Part shown: positions 10,516 through 21,500 of the stretch, piece by piece
Layout: each line of letters starts with the position of its first letter
Position numbering within the stretch: position 1 is the first letter of the stretch
Source: Alopecurus myosuroides
Lineage: Eukaryota > Streptophyta > Magnoliopsida > Poales > Poaceae
DNA length: 64,000 nucleotides
Assembly (NCBI GenBank): GCA_028641055.1
Contig: CM054058.1
Span: forward strand, 498,249,919-498,313,918
Reading direction: 5' to 3'
Position numbers and translations under genes: made by a program
Notes under the pieces: model-generated
Databases searched by the model: none
The model's input: only the letters and a program-made list of their open reading frames with translations
What the model was told of the DNA's origin: nothing

Positions 10516-12102
10516 TGATGCGCGTGTAACACACGTTCGGAGGAAGGTTTGAAGAGCACAATAGTAAGTTTGCCTCAGAAAGAAACCAAGGTTGAATCGA
10601 CCAGTAAGAGGAAGGAGTAACTTCAGAAGGTTGATGCAGTTGAGATGCTAGGGCGCACTACCAGTTCAGAAGCAACGTGGAACCTACACAACATAAACAA
10701 TTCACTTTGTCCCAACGAAGCAGTGAGGTTGTCAATCTCACCGGTTTTGCTGATAACAAAGAGGTTAAATGTATGGTGTGTAAAACAATAGTAAAACAAT
10801 ATGAAAATAGTAGCAGCAGTGTGAAAACAATGGAAGCAATGTGTGTATTATCGGAATGAGAAAATGGACCGGGGTCCACAGTTCACTAGAGGTGTCTCTC
10901 CATAAAAGATAGCTAACATGTGTGGTGAACAAATTACAGCTGGATAATTGACAGATAAAGAAACATGCATGACATAAAGATTACTATGAGATTCATGCGG
11001 GCATTACAACAAAATACATAGATCGTCATCCAACTGCATATATGACTAATAATCCACCCTTCAAATATCATCCGAACAAACGTTGGGTATTAAGTTGCAA
11101 GCAACGGATAATCGTAGTAAGCAAAGTGTGTAATATAAACAATGTAAACAAAGTAAATCGTTGTTTTCTTCCTAATGGCAACATCACATCCTCCATCCGT
11201 CACGTTTCTATCACTCGAGCACAGATGCAAAGGAGGCATGAACCCACTATCGAGCATAAATACTCCCTCTTGGAGTCACTAGCATCTACTTGGCGAGAGC
11301 ATCTACTAATAACGGAGAGCATGCAAGATCATAAATAACATACATATGAAGATAACATGATAGATTGATAATCAAAAGACATAGCGTTCAATAATCATCG
11401 GATCCCAGCAAACACAACATGTAGCATTACAAATATATGATCTCGATCATGTGAGGCAGCTCACTAGATCTAAACATGAGGCATAAAGTAGAGAGGACAA
11501 CCATCTAGATACGTCTATGGACCCGTAGTCCAGGGATGAACTACTCACACATCACTCTGGAGGCGGGCATGGTGGTGTAGACCCCTCCGGTGATGAATTC
11601 CTCTCCCGTCAGGGTGCCGAGGAGAGCTCCAGAACCCTCCCGATCTAGGGTTGACGATGGCGGCGGCCTCGGGTGTTTCTCGGAAAAAGTGATATGTTTT
11701 TAAGTTTGACGTATCGGGGGGGGGGGGGGAATAAATAGGCGAACGGGCGATGGCGGTGGACGCCCGAGAAGCCCACACCACCCCCAAGTGCGGCGAGGGG
11801 GCGCGCCGCCCTATGGTGTGGCCCCCCTGTGGCCCCCCTCCGGGCCTCTTCGGGACTCCGTGGAACCTTCGGGAATTCTAAAACTTCCGGGCTTCAAATT
11901 TTTCAATTCCGAGAATATTTTCAGAACAACTTTTCTGAAACTAAAAACAGCAGAAAACAGGGAACTAACCCTGTGGCATCTTGTCAATAGGTTAGTCCCG
12001 GGAAATCGATAAAAATGACATAAAGTGTAAGAAAAACATGTAGCATATGGCATGAAAACAACATGGAACATCAGAAATTAAGGATACGTTTATGATGTAT
12101 CA
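10516..12102 (-). mobile_element. Solo LTR (1.59 kb), minus orientation
   Basis: Read on the minus strand it starts TGATACATCATAAACGTATCC at 12102 and ends with a GTGTTACACGCGCATCA-type stretch at 10516, giving the TG...CA ends of an LTR. Internal words match the copy at 41352-42904: GGGACTAACCTATTGACAAG, a TTCCACGGAGTCCCGAAGAG block, GAGAGACACCTCTAGTGAAC and GTGGACCCCGGTCCATTTTC. No internal domain lies beside it. The flanking 5-mers (TGTGA and TGCGC) do not match well, so a clean target duplication is not shown. The family is a high-copy LTR in Triticeae-type genomes; I do not assign a name. It carries a G homopolymer at about 11717-11729. Confidence 0.65.
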
Positions 12103-12342
12103 TGCGCACACATCCAAGCTTGAATATCTATTTAGGGGTTTGCAAGCTGTAATGATCATGTTTATTCGGTAGTGTGTTCGATACAACAATGCTCAGTTTG
12201 GTAGTGTGTTAGATACAAAAGTGCTTAGTTTGGATAGTTTGAATTAGTACTCTCAACTTAATGCTTTCCGAATTTATCTAGACAGTGTACACTAAATTTC
12301 ATGGACAAAATTTCTTTCTGTTATTAATTAGGAAGTATCCAT
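12103..12342. other. Non-coding, with a short duplicated word
   Basis: Includes the second copy (12123-12154) of the 32-bp stretch from 10276-10307, and two adjacent copies of a GGTAGTGTGTT...GATACA...TGCT(T/C)AGTTTGG unit. No gene seen. Confidence 0.4.
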
Positions 12343-12600
12343 GATGACAGGTTGGCCATGGACTTGCCGTACACTTGGAAGGCCTCCGTCGACATTGCCT
12401 ATCTCTCCTTTGAGGACGATATCCAGGGACTTGGCCTTCGCCTCTACCCTGCACTACAGCCGCGTGAAGGTGCTGGGACGCGATGCAGATGTCCAGAGGC
12501 TCTAAAAGACTCTTGGCCTGCATGCCCCTTTTTATTTTGGCTTAGGCCGCCCCCTATATCAATATAAAAGGCAAACCTTTTGCCTTTTGTTTCAAAAAAG
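12343..12600 (+). other. Candidate terminal exon of a decayed gene
   Basis: A GC-rich island has open frames, including DLPYTWKASVDIAYLSFEDD and, in another frame, a run ending HYSRVKVLGRDADVQRL followed by TAA at about 12504. Downstream is an AT-rich CAATATAAAAGGCAAACC stretch with the palindrome AAAAGGCAAA...TTTGCCTTTT, resembling a 3'-UTR or LINE tail. It may be the 3' part of the gene whose 5' part is at 8900-9770, with the solo LTR in between. I do not recognise the product. Confidence 0.25.
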
Positions 12601-13600
12601 TTATATATATGTGGTCCTTTTAGTCTCGTGGTGTGTGTGTGTGTGTTTGATGCCCTGGATAATCCGGTGTTTGTTGCAGAATGTGGTTTCTGCTTATCCG
12701 TGCTTTAGATTTTATGGGTTCAAGGTGGCAGAAGTTGTTTTCCCCCTATGTTTGTTCAAGATTAAAATTTGGGTTTGTCTATACATCAGTCGACCGAGAA
12801 TTTGATAGGTCTCAGTCGATAGTTTTCTACCTCGTTGATGTGTCCATCGTATATCTTGTTGTTTTCAATGGATACATTCGGTGCATTTTTTCATGGGCCA
12901 CCTTATAATTGGGCCTATAAGCTGGACAACTCTCTCGTACGACAAGGCTAATACTAATCAGCTAAAGAGATCCCCTAAAAAAATCCATCGAGAGTACACA
13001 TGAGGGAGTTGTTCTAAAAAAATGTGTAGTGATTGGCAGCAACAACCACTTCTACTTATGTATAGCTACCAACTTTGTTTGCATGTAAAAAAATTATATA
13101 TGAACGCAAAGAATTAAATCAAAAGAGTATATTAATATTTTTTTTAAATAAAGCATAGTATTTGCACTTTACTCGTTGTGGTTGTTTTTTCTAAAAACAA
13201 TGTAATTATAGTGGGGGGAAATGAACAATCTATGAATAAAGCATAGTGGTTTCACTTTTCTCGACCGATTCCCTTAAGTCTCAGTCATACATAATATGTG
13301 TTATAATTTGCATCGCTAACTAAGAGCTCATTTATATTTCTTTGTTGGGCTTCACCTTGGTTCTAGATAAGATATATATTGTTTTTATCTTTTTTATTTG
13401 AAAAAATATGTTGAGTACTAGATAGTGCAGTCACATAGTTTACCAAATATACATGCTTCATTACATTTACCACAAAACATATATAAAATGAAAAAAAATG
13501 GTATTATTCAATGAGACATAATATGAATGGTTTGAAATCAAGTAATACGCTAAAAAAATATGAAAACAAAAATGTGCCAGTTGCATTCTCTCATTGAAAC
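12601..13600. other. AT-rich spacer, nothing recognised
   Basis: Contains a (GT)n run near 12630 and long A/T-rich stretches. The small frames at 12587-12908 lack any family resemblance and are not taken as genes. Confidence 0.5.
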
Positions 13601-14650
13601 GTGGTTGTACTTTTCAAAAGGAAAAAAAAAACATATCCTATTGGAAAGGTGCAATTAGGTCTTAGTTGCACAATTGTACTTGGAAAGGTGCAATTAGGAC
13701 CTAGTTAAACATATCCGATTGGAAATGTTTAGCTAGTGCCTAGTTGCACATTTCCGAGAGCAAGGTGCAATTAGAACCAATTTGCATATTTTCCAGGTTA
13801 AGTGGTGCAACTAGGTCGAAATTACACATTTCTGGGTGGTACGGTGCAACTTGGACCTAGTTGCACATATCTGAGAGGAAAGTTGCAGCTAGGGTGACCG
13901 GAAAGGTGCAACTAGGATGAAGTTGCATATTTTCCAATGAAAAAGTGCAACTAGGACACAGTTGCACATTTCTAAGTGGAAAAGGTGTAGTAGAACCAAG
14001 TTGAACATTTACGGGTGGAAAGGTGAAACTAGGATCAAGTTACACATTTTTGAGTGGAAAGGTGCAAGTTGACCTAGTTGCACATATGCGAGTGGAAATG
14101 TGCAACTTGGTCTTAGTTGCACATGTTCGAGTGGAAAAGGTGTAAACAGGACCTATTTGACCAAATTGCACATTTTCGAGTGGAAAGGTTTGACTAGGAC
14201 ATAGTTTTGCATATTTTGGAGTGGAAAGGTGCAACTTGGACCTAGTTGCACATGTTTCTTGAGATAAGTGCAACTCATATAAAAAACCCGTTAGAGTTGC
14301 ACATTTCTTAAGAAAAGTGCAACCCTTATCAAAAACCGGTTGGTACTTGCACATTTCTTGAGAAAATGAACTGATGTAAAAATGGGATAGAGTTGCACAT
14401 TTCAAGAGAAAAATACAACTTTTCTTAAATTTGGGTGCTACTTGCATGTTTCTTGAAAAAAGTGCAACTTGTTTCTAAACCAGTAGGAGTTAACATTTAT
14501 GTTAAAAAACTGTGTAAATCCCGTGAAAACCCTATTGGTAGTTACTTGTTTTTAAAAATCGATCGCTAATTGCACATTTCTCGATAAAAGCGTAAATCGA
14601 ATAAAAAACGGGTAGAATTGCGCATTCTAAAAGAAAGTTCAACATATTTT
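13600..14650. repeat. Degenerate minisatellite with palindromic units
   Basis: About 17-19 diverged units of roughly 50-60 bp repeat the pattern GTGGAAAGGTGCAACTAGGAC followed by CTAGTTGCACATTT. Many units contain the near-perfect palindrome GTGCAACTAGG-N-CCTAGTTGCAC, for example at about 13849-13866 and 14229-14250. After about 14265 the unit changes to TTTCTTGAGAAAAGTGCAAC. The 135-aa minus-strand frame over it (14040-14447) is a by-product of the repeat. Confidence 0.8.
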
Positions 14651-15702
14651 GAAAATATACCGGTTCCTTGTTGCACATTTCTTAACAACAATTACAATTT
14701 GTATAGAACAAAGGAAAAAAATATGAAAAAAAAAAACTACATACCGAACATTAGTTGCTATTTTTCTCGACGAATTAGTTATACACTTTCAAATATGAAA
14801 ATATTAAATCAATAATAAGTAGAAAAATAAATGAAACACGGACAGCCGAGAAAGAAGAATGATAATATTTTTCCATATAAAAGTAGACACGTTACGCATT
14901 TCAGATAGAGACCATAGCACAAGATTTTTTCTGCATTTCTAAAAGACAACTTCTGTGCAATTTTAGAGTACAAAAAAGTACAACAAAATTAGAAAAAAAA
15001 GGCCTAGCCCGCATACACAAGACACAGCCCTAACCAATACACGAAACAGAAAATAGAAAAGGCCCAGTAAGGCCCATATAGTCTGCTGGCATACTGCATA
15101 GGCTGGTGCTTAACTCCATTGCGTGAAAACACATGAACGAATCCGGCACACGCGAAGCACAACAGGATCAGACGGTTAGAGGCATCGACGGAGATGTAAG
15201 AAATTATCAGGCAACCGAGACTTAGCAAATCCGTTAAACTTTCTCGTCGGGTTTCCTGCTGCCGCCCCAGCTCGCTCTGTGTTTTTCTTTTCTTAAACTT
15301 TGTAGCATGAACTTTGTATTTCCGTTAAAATTTAATGAAATGGATTAGCCTGATTAGAAATAAAAAATATTTGTATTAGATCGCGTCAGCCCCTACGCAC
15401 TCCATCTTTGTTCCTAGTTAAAGGTTTTCCTAGAAACCGGACTACTCTTTGTCTATATTTATTTTAATGGAAAAGACCTCATCCGTGCCCTGTTTGAAGA
15501 AGAGTCAGCTAAAGATTTGCTAGGTGGAGTAAAAGGTGTTAAATCCCCTGACCATATACAAACACGAGAGATGCAATGCCCTGCTTATTACTAGCAAAGA
15601 GTAAACCAGAGTTTGAACGATTACTTCCTCGGAACTAAAACCACCACAAGAATTATAAAATGAAGGTAGTAACTACTAGTAGTACCATCTGCACCCTTGC
15701 TT
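14651..15702. other. Non-coding 3' flank of the protease gene
   Basis: AT-rich. No tandem repeat or clear transposon end was recognised. The frame 15004-15228 has no family signal. The proximal part presumably includes the protease 3'-UTR, because the gene runs towards lower coordinates. Confidence 0.45.
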
Positions 15703-16782
15703 CTAATGTATGACAGGGTAAGCGGGGCGGAAGAGGATGCCACAGATCCCAAGTGTGCCGAGCTCGTTCACTTCACGCTTCAGCCAAAGGTATCCGTGGT
15801 CTCCCCATCCTTCACCCCATGAATTTTTGAGGATCCAATAGTTGTCCCCAGATTGGGTGATGTCATAGCCTACCACCGTCATCGCGTGCTTCCTGCGGTC
15901 AGCCGTGCTCGTGCCGCACGGTCCTTGGAAGATGCCGCCGGCGTACTTGTTGAATTCCCGTGAACTCCCTAGACTGAGCGACACGGTGACGGGCTGGGCC
16001 GCCACCGCCTTCCTCAGCTCCATCTCCGAGAACGGCCTCACTCGTAGAAACCCGTCGATCTTCACCAAGGGCCCCGTGGCATTCCGGCAGGAACCCCGCC
16101 GGCCCGTGTACGGGTAGCTTGCGTCCCCCGCCAACCCGGCGCTGTTGGTAATGTAGGTGAATGCCTGGAGCGCCAAGCCGCCATCGCAGCCGCGGTCAAT
16201 CCAGTCGCAGTCAACAAGCTGCTGCTCCGATAGGGACCTCAGGGTCTTGCTCCTGATTGCGTTGAGGCTCTCCACCGCCGCGGTGGCGGCGAAAGCCCAG
16301 CAGCATTTGCAGCCGCGCTGATTCTTGACGCCGGTCACGAACCCCGGCTGGTAGTTGTACCCATTCCGGCGCCAGTCCACTGCCGCCGGGACGTCGTTGT
16401 CGTCCATCGCGGACACGGCGAACCCTCCCTGGTCCTCCACGCCGTCCTCCGGGAGGTCCTCGCACCCGTAGGCGTCGCTGACCTCCTCGTCGCTCATGTC
16501 CGCGAAGCTGTTCATGGCCATCTTGTATAAAGGATCGCGCTGGTGGAACTCGCGGACGAGGTGCAGGTTGTTCTTGAAGACGTCAAAGCGGCGCATCTTC
16601 TCGGCGTTGTCCCGTGCCACCCCGTGGTGCGCGATCCAGCGTTCGTACAGCGCCCAGGCCGAGTCCTCCGTGGCCAGGTCCCGCTCGGAAAACTCCACGG
16701 AAGCACTGCCTTCCTGCGCCGTGGACAGCACCAGGGCTACGGCTAGCGCGGTCATGGCTGCAGCCAGAGCGCCCCTCGCCAT
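15703..16782 (-). CDS. Papain-like cysteine protease (C1A), intronless
   Basis: A 359-residue single-exon precursor. Residues 1-27 look like a secretory signal peptide. Residues about 41-100 form an I29 inhibitory propeptide with ERFNIN-like spacing (EKMRRFDVFKNN, NSFADMSDEE). The mature enzyme starts near VPAAVDWR (131). Catalytic residues are visible: Q155, C161 (CCWAF), H299 (KHAMTVVGY) and N320 (ILKNSWG). GCDGG (198-202) and SEQQLVDCD are also conserved. An N-glycosylation sequon (NAT) lies at 234. The WALYERW region resembles the cereal EP-B/vignain group, but there is no C-terminal KDEL and no granulin domain. It would hydrolyse proteins in the vacuole, ER-derived bodies or apoplast. 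One oddity: the residues before the nucleophile are C-K-C-C-W instead of the usual C-G-S-C-W. The frame is intact and the length normal, so it is probably functional, but the substitution could alter activity. Confidence 0.93.
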   Translation of the reverse strand: MARGALAAAMTALAVALVLSTAQEGSASVEFSERDLATEDSAWALYERWIAHHGVARDNAEKMRRFDVFKNNLHLVREFHQRDPLYKMAMNSFADMSDEEVSDAYGCEDLPEDGVEDQGGFAVSAMDDNDVPAAVDWRRNGYNYQPGFVTGVKNQRGCKCCWAFAATAAVESLNAIRSKTLRSLSEQQLVDCDWIDRGCDGGLALQAFTYITNSAGLAGDASYPYTGRRGSCRNATGPLVKIDGFLRVRPFSEMELRKAVAAQPVTVSLSLGSSREFNKYAGGIFQGPCGTSTADRRKHAMTVVGYDITQSGDNYWILKNSWGEGWGDHGYLWLKREVNELGTLGICGILFRPAYPVIH

Positions 16783-16863
16783 GGTAATGGGATTTTTTCT
16801 TCAAAAAAAGAAAAAATAGAAGGTAGTGTTACGCTGTTTCTTCCCCTCCTGTATACATGTTGG

Positions 16864-16873
16864 TCATATATAG
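16864..16873 (-). promoter_or_regulatory. TATA box of the cysteine protease gene
   Basis: On the minus strand CTATATATG lies about 85 bp upstream of the ATG at 16782. This leaves room for a short leader of roughly 50 bp. Position and sequence fit a plant core promoter. Confidence 0.5.
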
Positions 16874-17485
16874 CATGTTTGTGCGATTAGTTTCCTAAAA
16901 AAAAGATGCTCAAGCTAGCAGTCGTCACGCAGCCCGGAAGAATTAGCGCTGATTGTGTTTGCATCCATGGGTGCAAATCCCGGAAGTTACGATCCTTTTC
17001 TGGCAAGGGTGTATCGCTAATCAGTAAACCCAGCGGTCCAAATTAGCGTGCGTTAAATATCATTCTATATTTAGGCTAGCTGAAAATGGAATTTATCATC
17101 AGCTAGATCTTCAGCCTAAATCTCAAGAAGCAATCCTCGGTCAACCTTTATGTTTTCTTCACCCTCTTTTTTCCCTTTTAGTCTTCATTCAAACCAGATT
17201 TTTTTTCTTTCTTGAATTTCGTGCCCTCAGTATATGTCATTCCGTCGTCATTTGATACTCCTCGTGAGCGAATGATCTCGGGAGGTGATTCGAGGCGGCA
17301 GGGCTCTTCGCGACGAATCCTGCTCCCCTTGAGTCCACCGCCGTCCGTAGCCTCACGCACCTCTCATGCATCCTCTTACCTAGTCATTTATCTTTCCAGA
17401 ATCTAATCTCTGATCCATCCTTAATCTTAAATACGCCAAAGAGAAATAACTGCTTCCCAGTCACCATTAGGCCAACACAAAAGCG
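16874..17485. other. Upstream region of the protease gene
   Basis: No gene or transposon end was recognised. This is the presumed distal promoter. Segmental copy C begins about 700 bp upstream of the start codon, so any longer promoter elements lie in duplicated DNA. Confidence 0.4.
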
Positions 17486-18001
17486 AGATCACCTCTTGTC
17501 AATTTTCCATATCTGGGACCAACAGGATGTGGCCACTCAGATATCGCCTGGCGCCGCTGGTAAACCCTTCAAAATGAACGGTTTAGCAGTGACAAGATGT
17601 TTGCCTCCGTACCAAGCTACTAGCTGCATGCGTCATTGAGCTAACTCATCACATGGGCATGCATGCCTGCTCACATGTCAAGTGAGGTGGTGTACCAGTA
17701 CCACACTACTTGAAATGTCCCATTTGCTGTATTGCTAATCTTGATCTTCTCCCTGCTAGAGGAACTGCAAGTAAGCCCACAGGAAGCGCTTGGATTGCAG
17801 GAGTTTGTAGATATTATTTTTGATAATTTCAATCATTTTGTGCTCTCCGAAAGGCACACTGGCTATATACTACATCCCTTCCTTAAAATGAGACGTATGT
17901 TTTTAGTCAAAAGTCAACACAGTATAACTTTCAACCAATTTTATAAACAAAAAATATGAACATTAACAAGACTTAAAAACATTTTTTTTATAAAGGGCTT
18001 T
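17486..18001. repeat. Segmental duplication, copy C, first part
   Basis: Matches 2727-3180 of copy B almost continuously (CACCTCTTGTCAATTTTCCA, CATGCGTCATTGAG, CCCACAGGAAGCGCTTGGAT) and runs into the Stowaway MITE at 17870. There it is interrupted by the Gypsy element. It resumes at 27885. Confidence 0.85.
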
Positions 18002-18574
18002 TGTCGGATATATACTGAATAGGGGTATAGAAGATGGTAGACAAAAGAGCCGGACTACCAGGGTGGCCTACATGGTAATGGGCTTAGGTCCATTGGGCGG
18101 CCCAGTAGTCCGACGCGTAGAAGCCGGATTCTAGAAGAACCCGGATCACGGCCCGCGTGATCTGGCTTGGAGGAGAAGACGGATTCCTTACTTTCCAAGT
18201 TACAAGTTAAACGTAGTCTTCTAGGTTTCTGGTTCTGTATGCCCTAATCCGGCTATTATATAAAGCCGGACGGGAGATAAATTAGATAAGTTCGGTTAGC
18301 TCCAAGGTTCTAGATTCAAGCTCAAGCCTTACGCAACTCGCCGGGAAGTTCATCCTCGACGAGTAGCTGGATCTATTCCCTTACATTGTAACCTTATTAT
18401 ACGGGCTTTAGTCCCACATAGTGAGAAGTGCAGGAGTAGGTACGCCGTACTGTCGCGACGTACCGAACCTGGGTAAATCCCGTGTTCTGTGTTACTACGC
18501 TATCCCGTTACCCCACGTCTCTACCGTAGTCTCATGGCACCCCAGTCTATGAAAACTACTACGATGTCTCGACA
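18002..18574 (+). repeat. 5' LTR of the Gypsy element
   Basis: 573 bp, TGTCGG...CGACA. It contains a TATATAAA box at 18257-18264 and a downstream transcribed part that includes the first in-frame ATG (18534) of the gag frame. It is 99.7% identical to the 3' LTR by direct comparison (two differences). Confidence 0.95.
18257..18264 (+). promoter_or_regulatory. LTR core promoter (TATA box)
   Basis: TATATAAA in the 5' LTR; the same sequence recurs in the 3' LTR at 27567-27574. Transcription would start near 18290, leaving about 245 nt before the first gag-frame ATG. Confidence 0.7.
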
Positions 18575-21500
18575 GTTGGCGCCCACCGTGGGGCAAACGA
18601 CGTCAGGCGTGAAGTTCCGATCTGGGATACTAGGCGGAATTGGAAGATCGATCACTGTCGGAAGCTTGGAATTCGACGATGACGTCGGCCGCTTCCTCGA
18701 CAACGGATCCTACATACCGGCGCAAAACCACCTGGTAAGTGCCTGCGTTTTACCGATTGGATCTGCTAACATCTTTATCGGATTAACCGCGGAAGCAATG
18801 GGGTTTTGCGGTGAAAGCAATTATTTCCCACCCGCCCTATACCCAGTCGAAGACGACTATGATGCCGGATTTTGCTCAGATCGCCGACAAAACAGTGATA
18901 CGCACTTTATCGGCATGGTGCAATCCGAGATCGCCGAAAACACGGATGACGGAAATCCCGTGCAAGAGGCAGACAACAATACACCCGTCACAGAGACGGA
19001 AGAACCAATACCCGTCACAGAGACGGAAGATCCGACATCCGTCAACCAGACGATGAACTCGGAAACAGAGTCCGTGCTTGCCGCCATTGAGGCGAGATTG
19101 GAGTCGGAAACCGGATCGGATAACTTCGAATCCGAAGACGAAGACGATGAGGCCTTCGTAAGAAAAGTTAAGTCCTTTCAAGAGGGATTCCATGAAGTGC
19201 TAATGGCAAAACCAGCTGATACAACGGGTGCCGACAGCCAGGAAAGCCCTAAAACCCCTCCGCCAGTGGAAGAGAGGGAAGACGGAGAAACTTCTCCGAT
19301 ATTCCCTAATGTCAAGGAGATGACAGAGGATGAACCTGTCAAAAAACCTCCGTCTTCCAAGAAAAAGCACCGTGCTTCTAAAAAACTCCAGTACAAACTC
19401 CGGAAGAAAAAGTCAGCTGATCTCGCTGATGAAAACCTGGAAGTTGGAGATATTAGTGGCACAAAGCCTACGGAAAAGAAATCTAAGGAAATCACTGCTC
19501 CGCCAATGACAGAACTGGAAGAGCAAGAACTATTACAAACTCCAGTGGGACCCAATGAACCCCCTGAGATGCTGGAAGCCAGGAGACAAGCTTTCCAACG
19601 GCAACAGCAACAACTGCTTAGATCTCGGCAACATCTCCAACAAACCCATAATGACATCAAAATTATGAAGGAAGAAATTGAGGAGTACGAGAGAAAGCAT
19701 AGATCTGCCTTAAAACCTACGAGGTTACCCGGAATTGCAAAACCGGAAGAACTGCCGCCGAAAGAAAGGTTCTATAACCCATCTTGGCAAAAGCAGTTAA
19801 ACGGCAAAGATGCCAAGGGCGAACCAATATACAAAACCGCAGCTGAAAACGCGGAAGCAGCGTTCGCCATCCTGAACAACGATCTGTACTCCAACGGGGA
19901 AAAACTCCAAGGGGTGTATGCTTTCCTAGGAAAAGCATTACAGCAGCAACAGCGAGGACAAGAGCGATCAGGGAGGCTGCATGATAATTCCGCCCTCTGC
20001 AAAACTGTTACTTGCGCTGCTGGAGCACCTGGACCGGAAGAACCCGGAGATTCGGATAAAAAAGAGGATCCGAGAAAAGACAAGAAAAACCCCGACAACC
20101 GGGACGCAGCGTCTAGAACCGGACCTCATCTCCCGAAAGATGGATATAAACCACACGATCGGGAAGACAAACACCGGAATGACGGCAAAATAATGCCACC
20201 TCCGAGAAACCCAGCTGAAAAAGCTGGAAGATACGATACACCTCACAGGCGTGAAAGATCTCGGACACCGCCCAAAGATAAGGAAAGGTACAGGAGCAGG
20301 AGTCCACCTAATCCCAGAGGGCGTGACAACGGAAGAGATAGAGATAACCTCGGAAAAACGCGTCCGCGTAACAATGGAAAAGAAAGGAGCAGATCCCCTT
20401 CTGTCCATTCAGCCGGGAGATATTCTGCACATATTGATAGAGCAGAAAAGGATGATCTATACTTTGGTCCTAAGTGTTTTACTGACATGATCCGAAGGAT
20501 AACCCTGCATTCTGGCTTCGCCAAAGTTGGTCCAACCTACCAAAAATATACCGGCAGTACAAACCCGGATACCTGGCTTTCGGATTATTACACAGCCGTC
20601 CAGATCAACAACGGGACAGACCTGGAAGCTGTCAAGTTTCTTCCCCTAATGTTGCTAGACGGAGCCAGAGATTGGATTAATGGTTTACCATCAAGAACTG
20701 TCGACAGTTGGGATGATATGGCGAGAGTATTTACCCAGCATTTTAGGGGAACATACAAACGCCCAAATAGCATCAACCAGCTGAACCGTTGCACCCAATT
20801 TGAAGACGAACCATACGTGGATTTCATCTCCAGATGGACTGCAATGAAGAATAGTTGCTCTGGAGTAACTGACGTACAAGCAATGCATGCTTTCGTCAAT
20901 GGCCTAAAACCCGGACTCGTACCGTTCATGGTTGGTTCTAAAAAGCACAAAGATCTCGGATCTATGCTTACAACCGCTAATGAGCATGCTGCAGCCGAAG
21001 ATGATATTAGAGCAAGAGGAGGCAATATTGAGTCACTAATATTGGCCAAGAAAACACCTCGTTCTGATAAAAAAGGAACTCCGGAGTCAACAACAAAGCC
21101 CAAGGAGGTTAACTTAGCCTTTGGAGGAGAAAAAGGGAACAAGTGGAAAGGCCGCAGTCCGGATCCCATCAATTACACTCCTGAAGAATGGGAGAGAATT
21201 AAGTCGGAACCCTGCGTCCACCACTCTCAGTTTGGGAAACCAACCCACACAAACGCGCAATGCCGGCTAAACAAGCATATGAAAGGCAATGCAGGATCCG
21301 GAAATAAAGGGAAGGGGTCCAAGAGGAAACCTACCAAACAAAAGCCAGAAGCTGAAAAAGAAGACAGTGAATCGGACACTGATGACAAAATCCAGGAACA
21401 ACAGCGAAAAGGCGAACCTAAATTTCCGAGAGTTGACGGAGAAGCAATGCTAACTTTCCTAGCAACCCCGTCAGCAAAGGTGGCCAAAAGGACACTTCGA

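Noticed and set aside
10516..12102. Target-site duplication TGTGA/TGCGC for the solo LTR
   Set aside because: Only three of five bases agree, so it is not reported as a TSD.
14040..14447. 135-aa minus-strand ORF with repeated Cys-Ala-Thr words
   Set aside because: It is produced by the minisatellite unit; no codon-level conservation is apparent between units.
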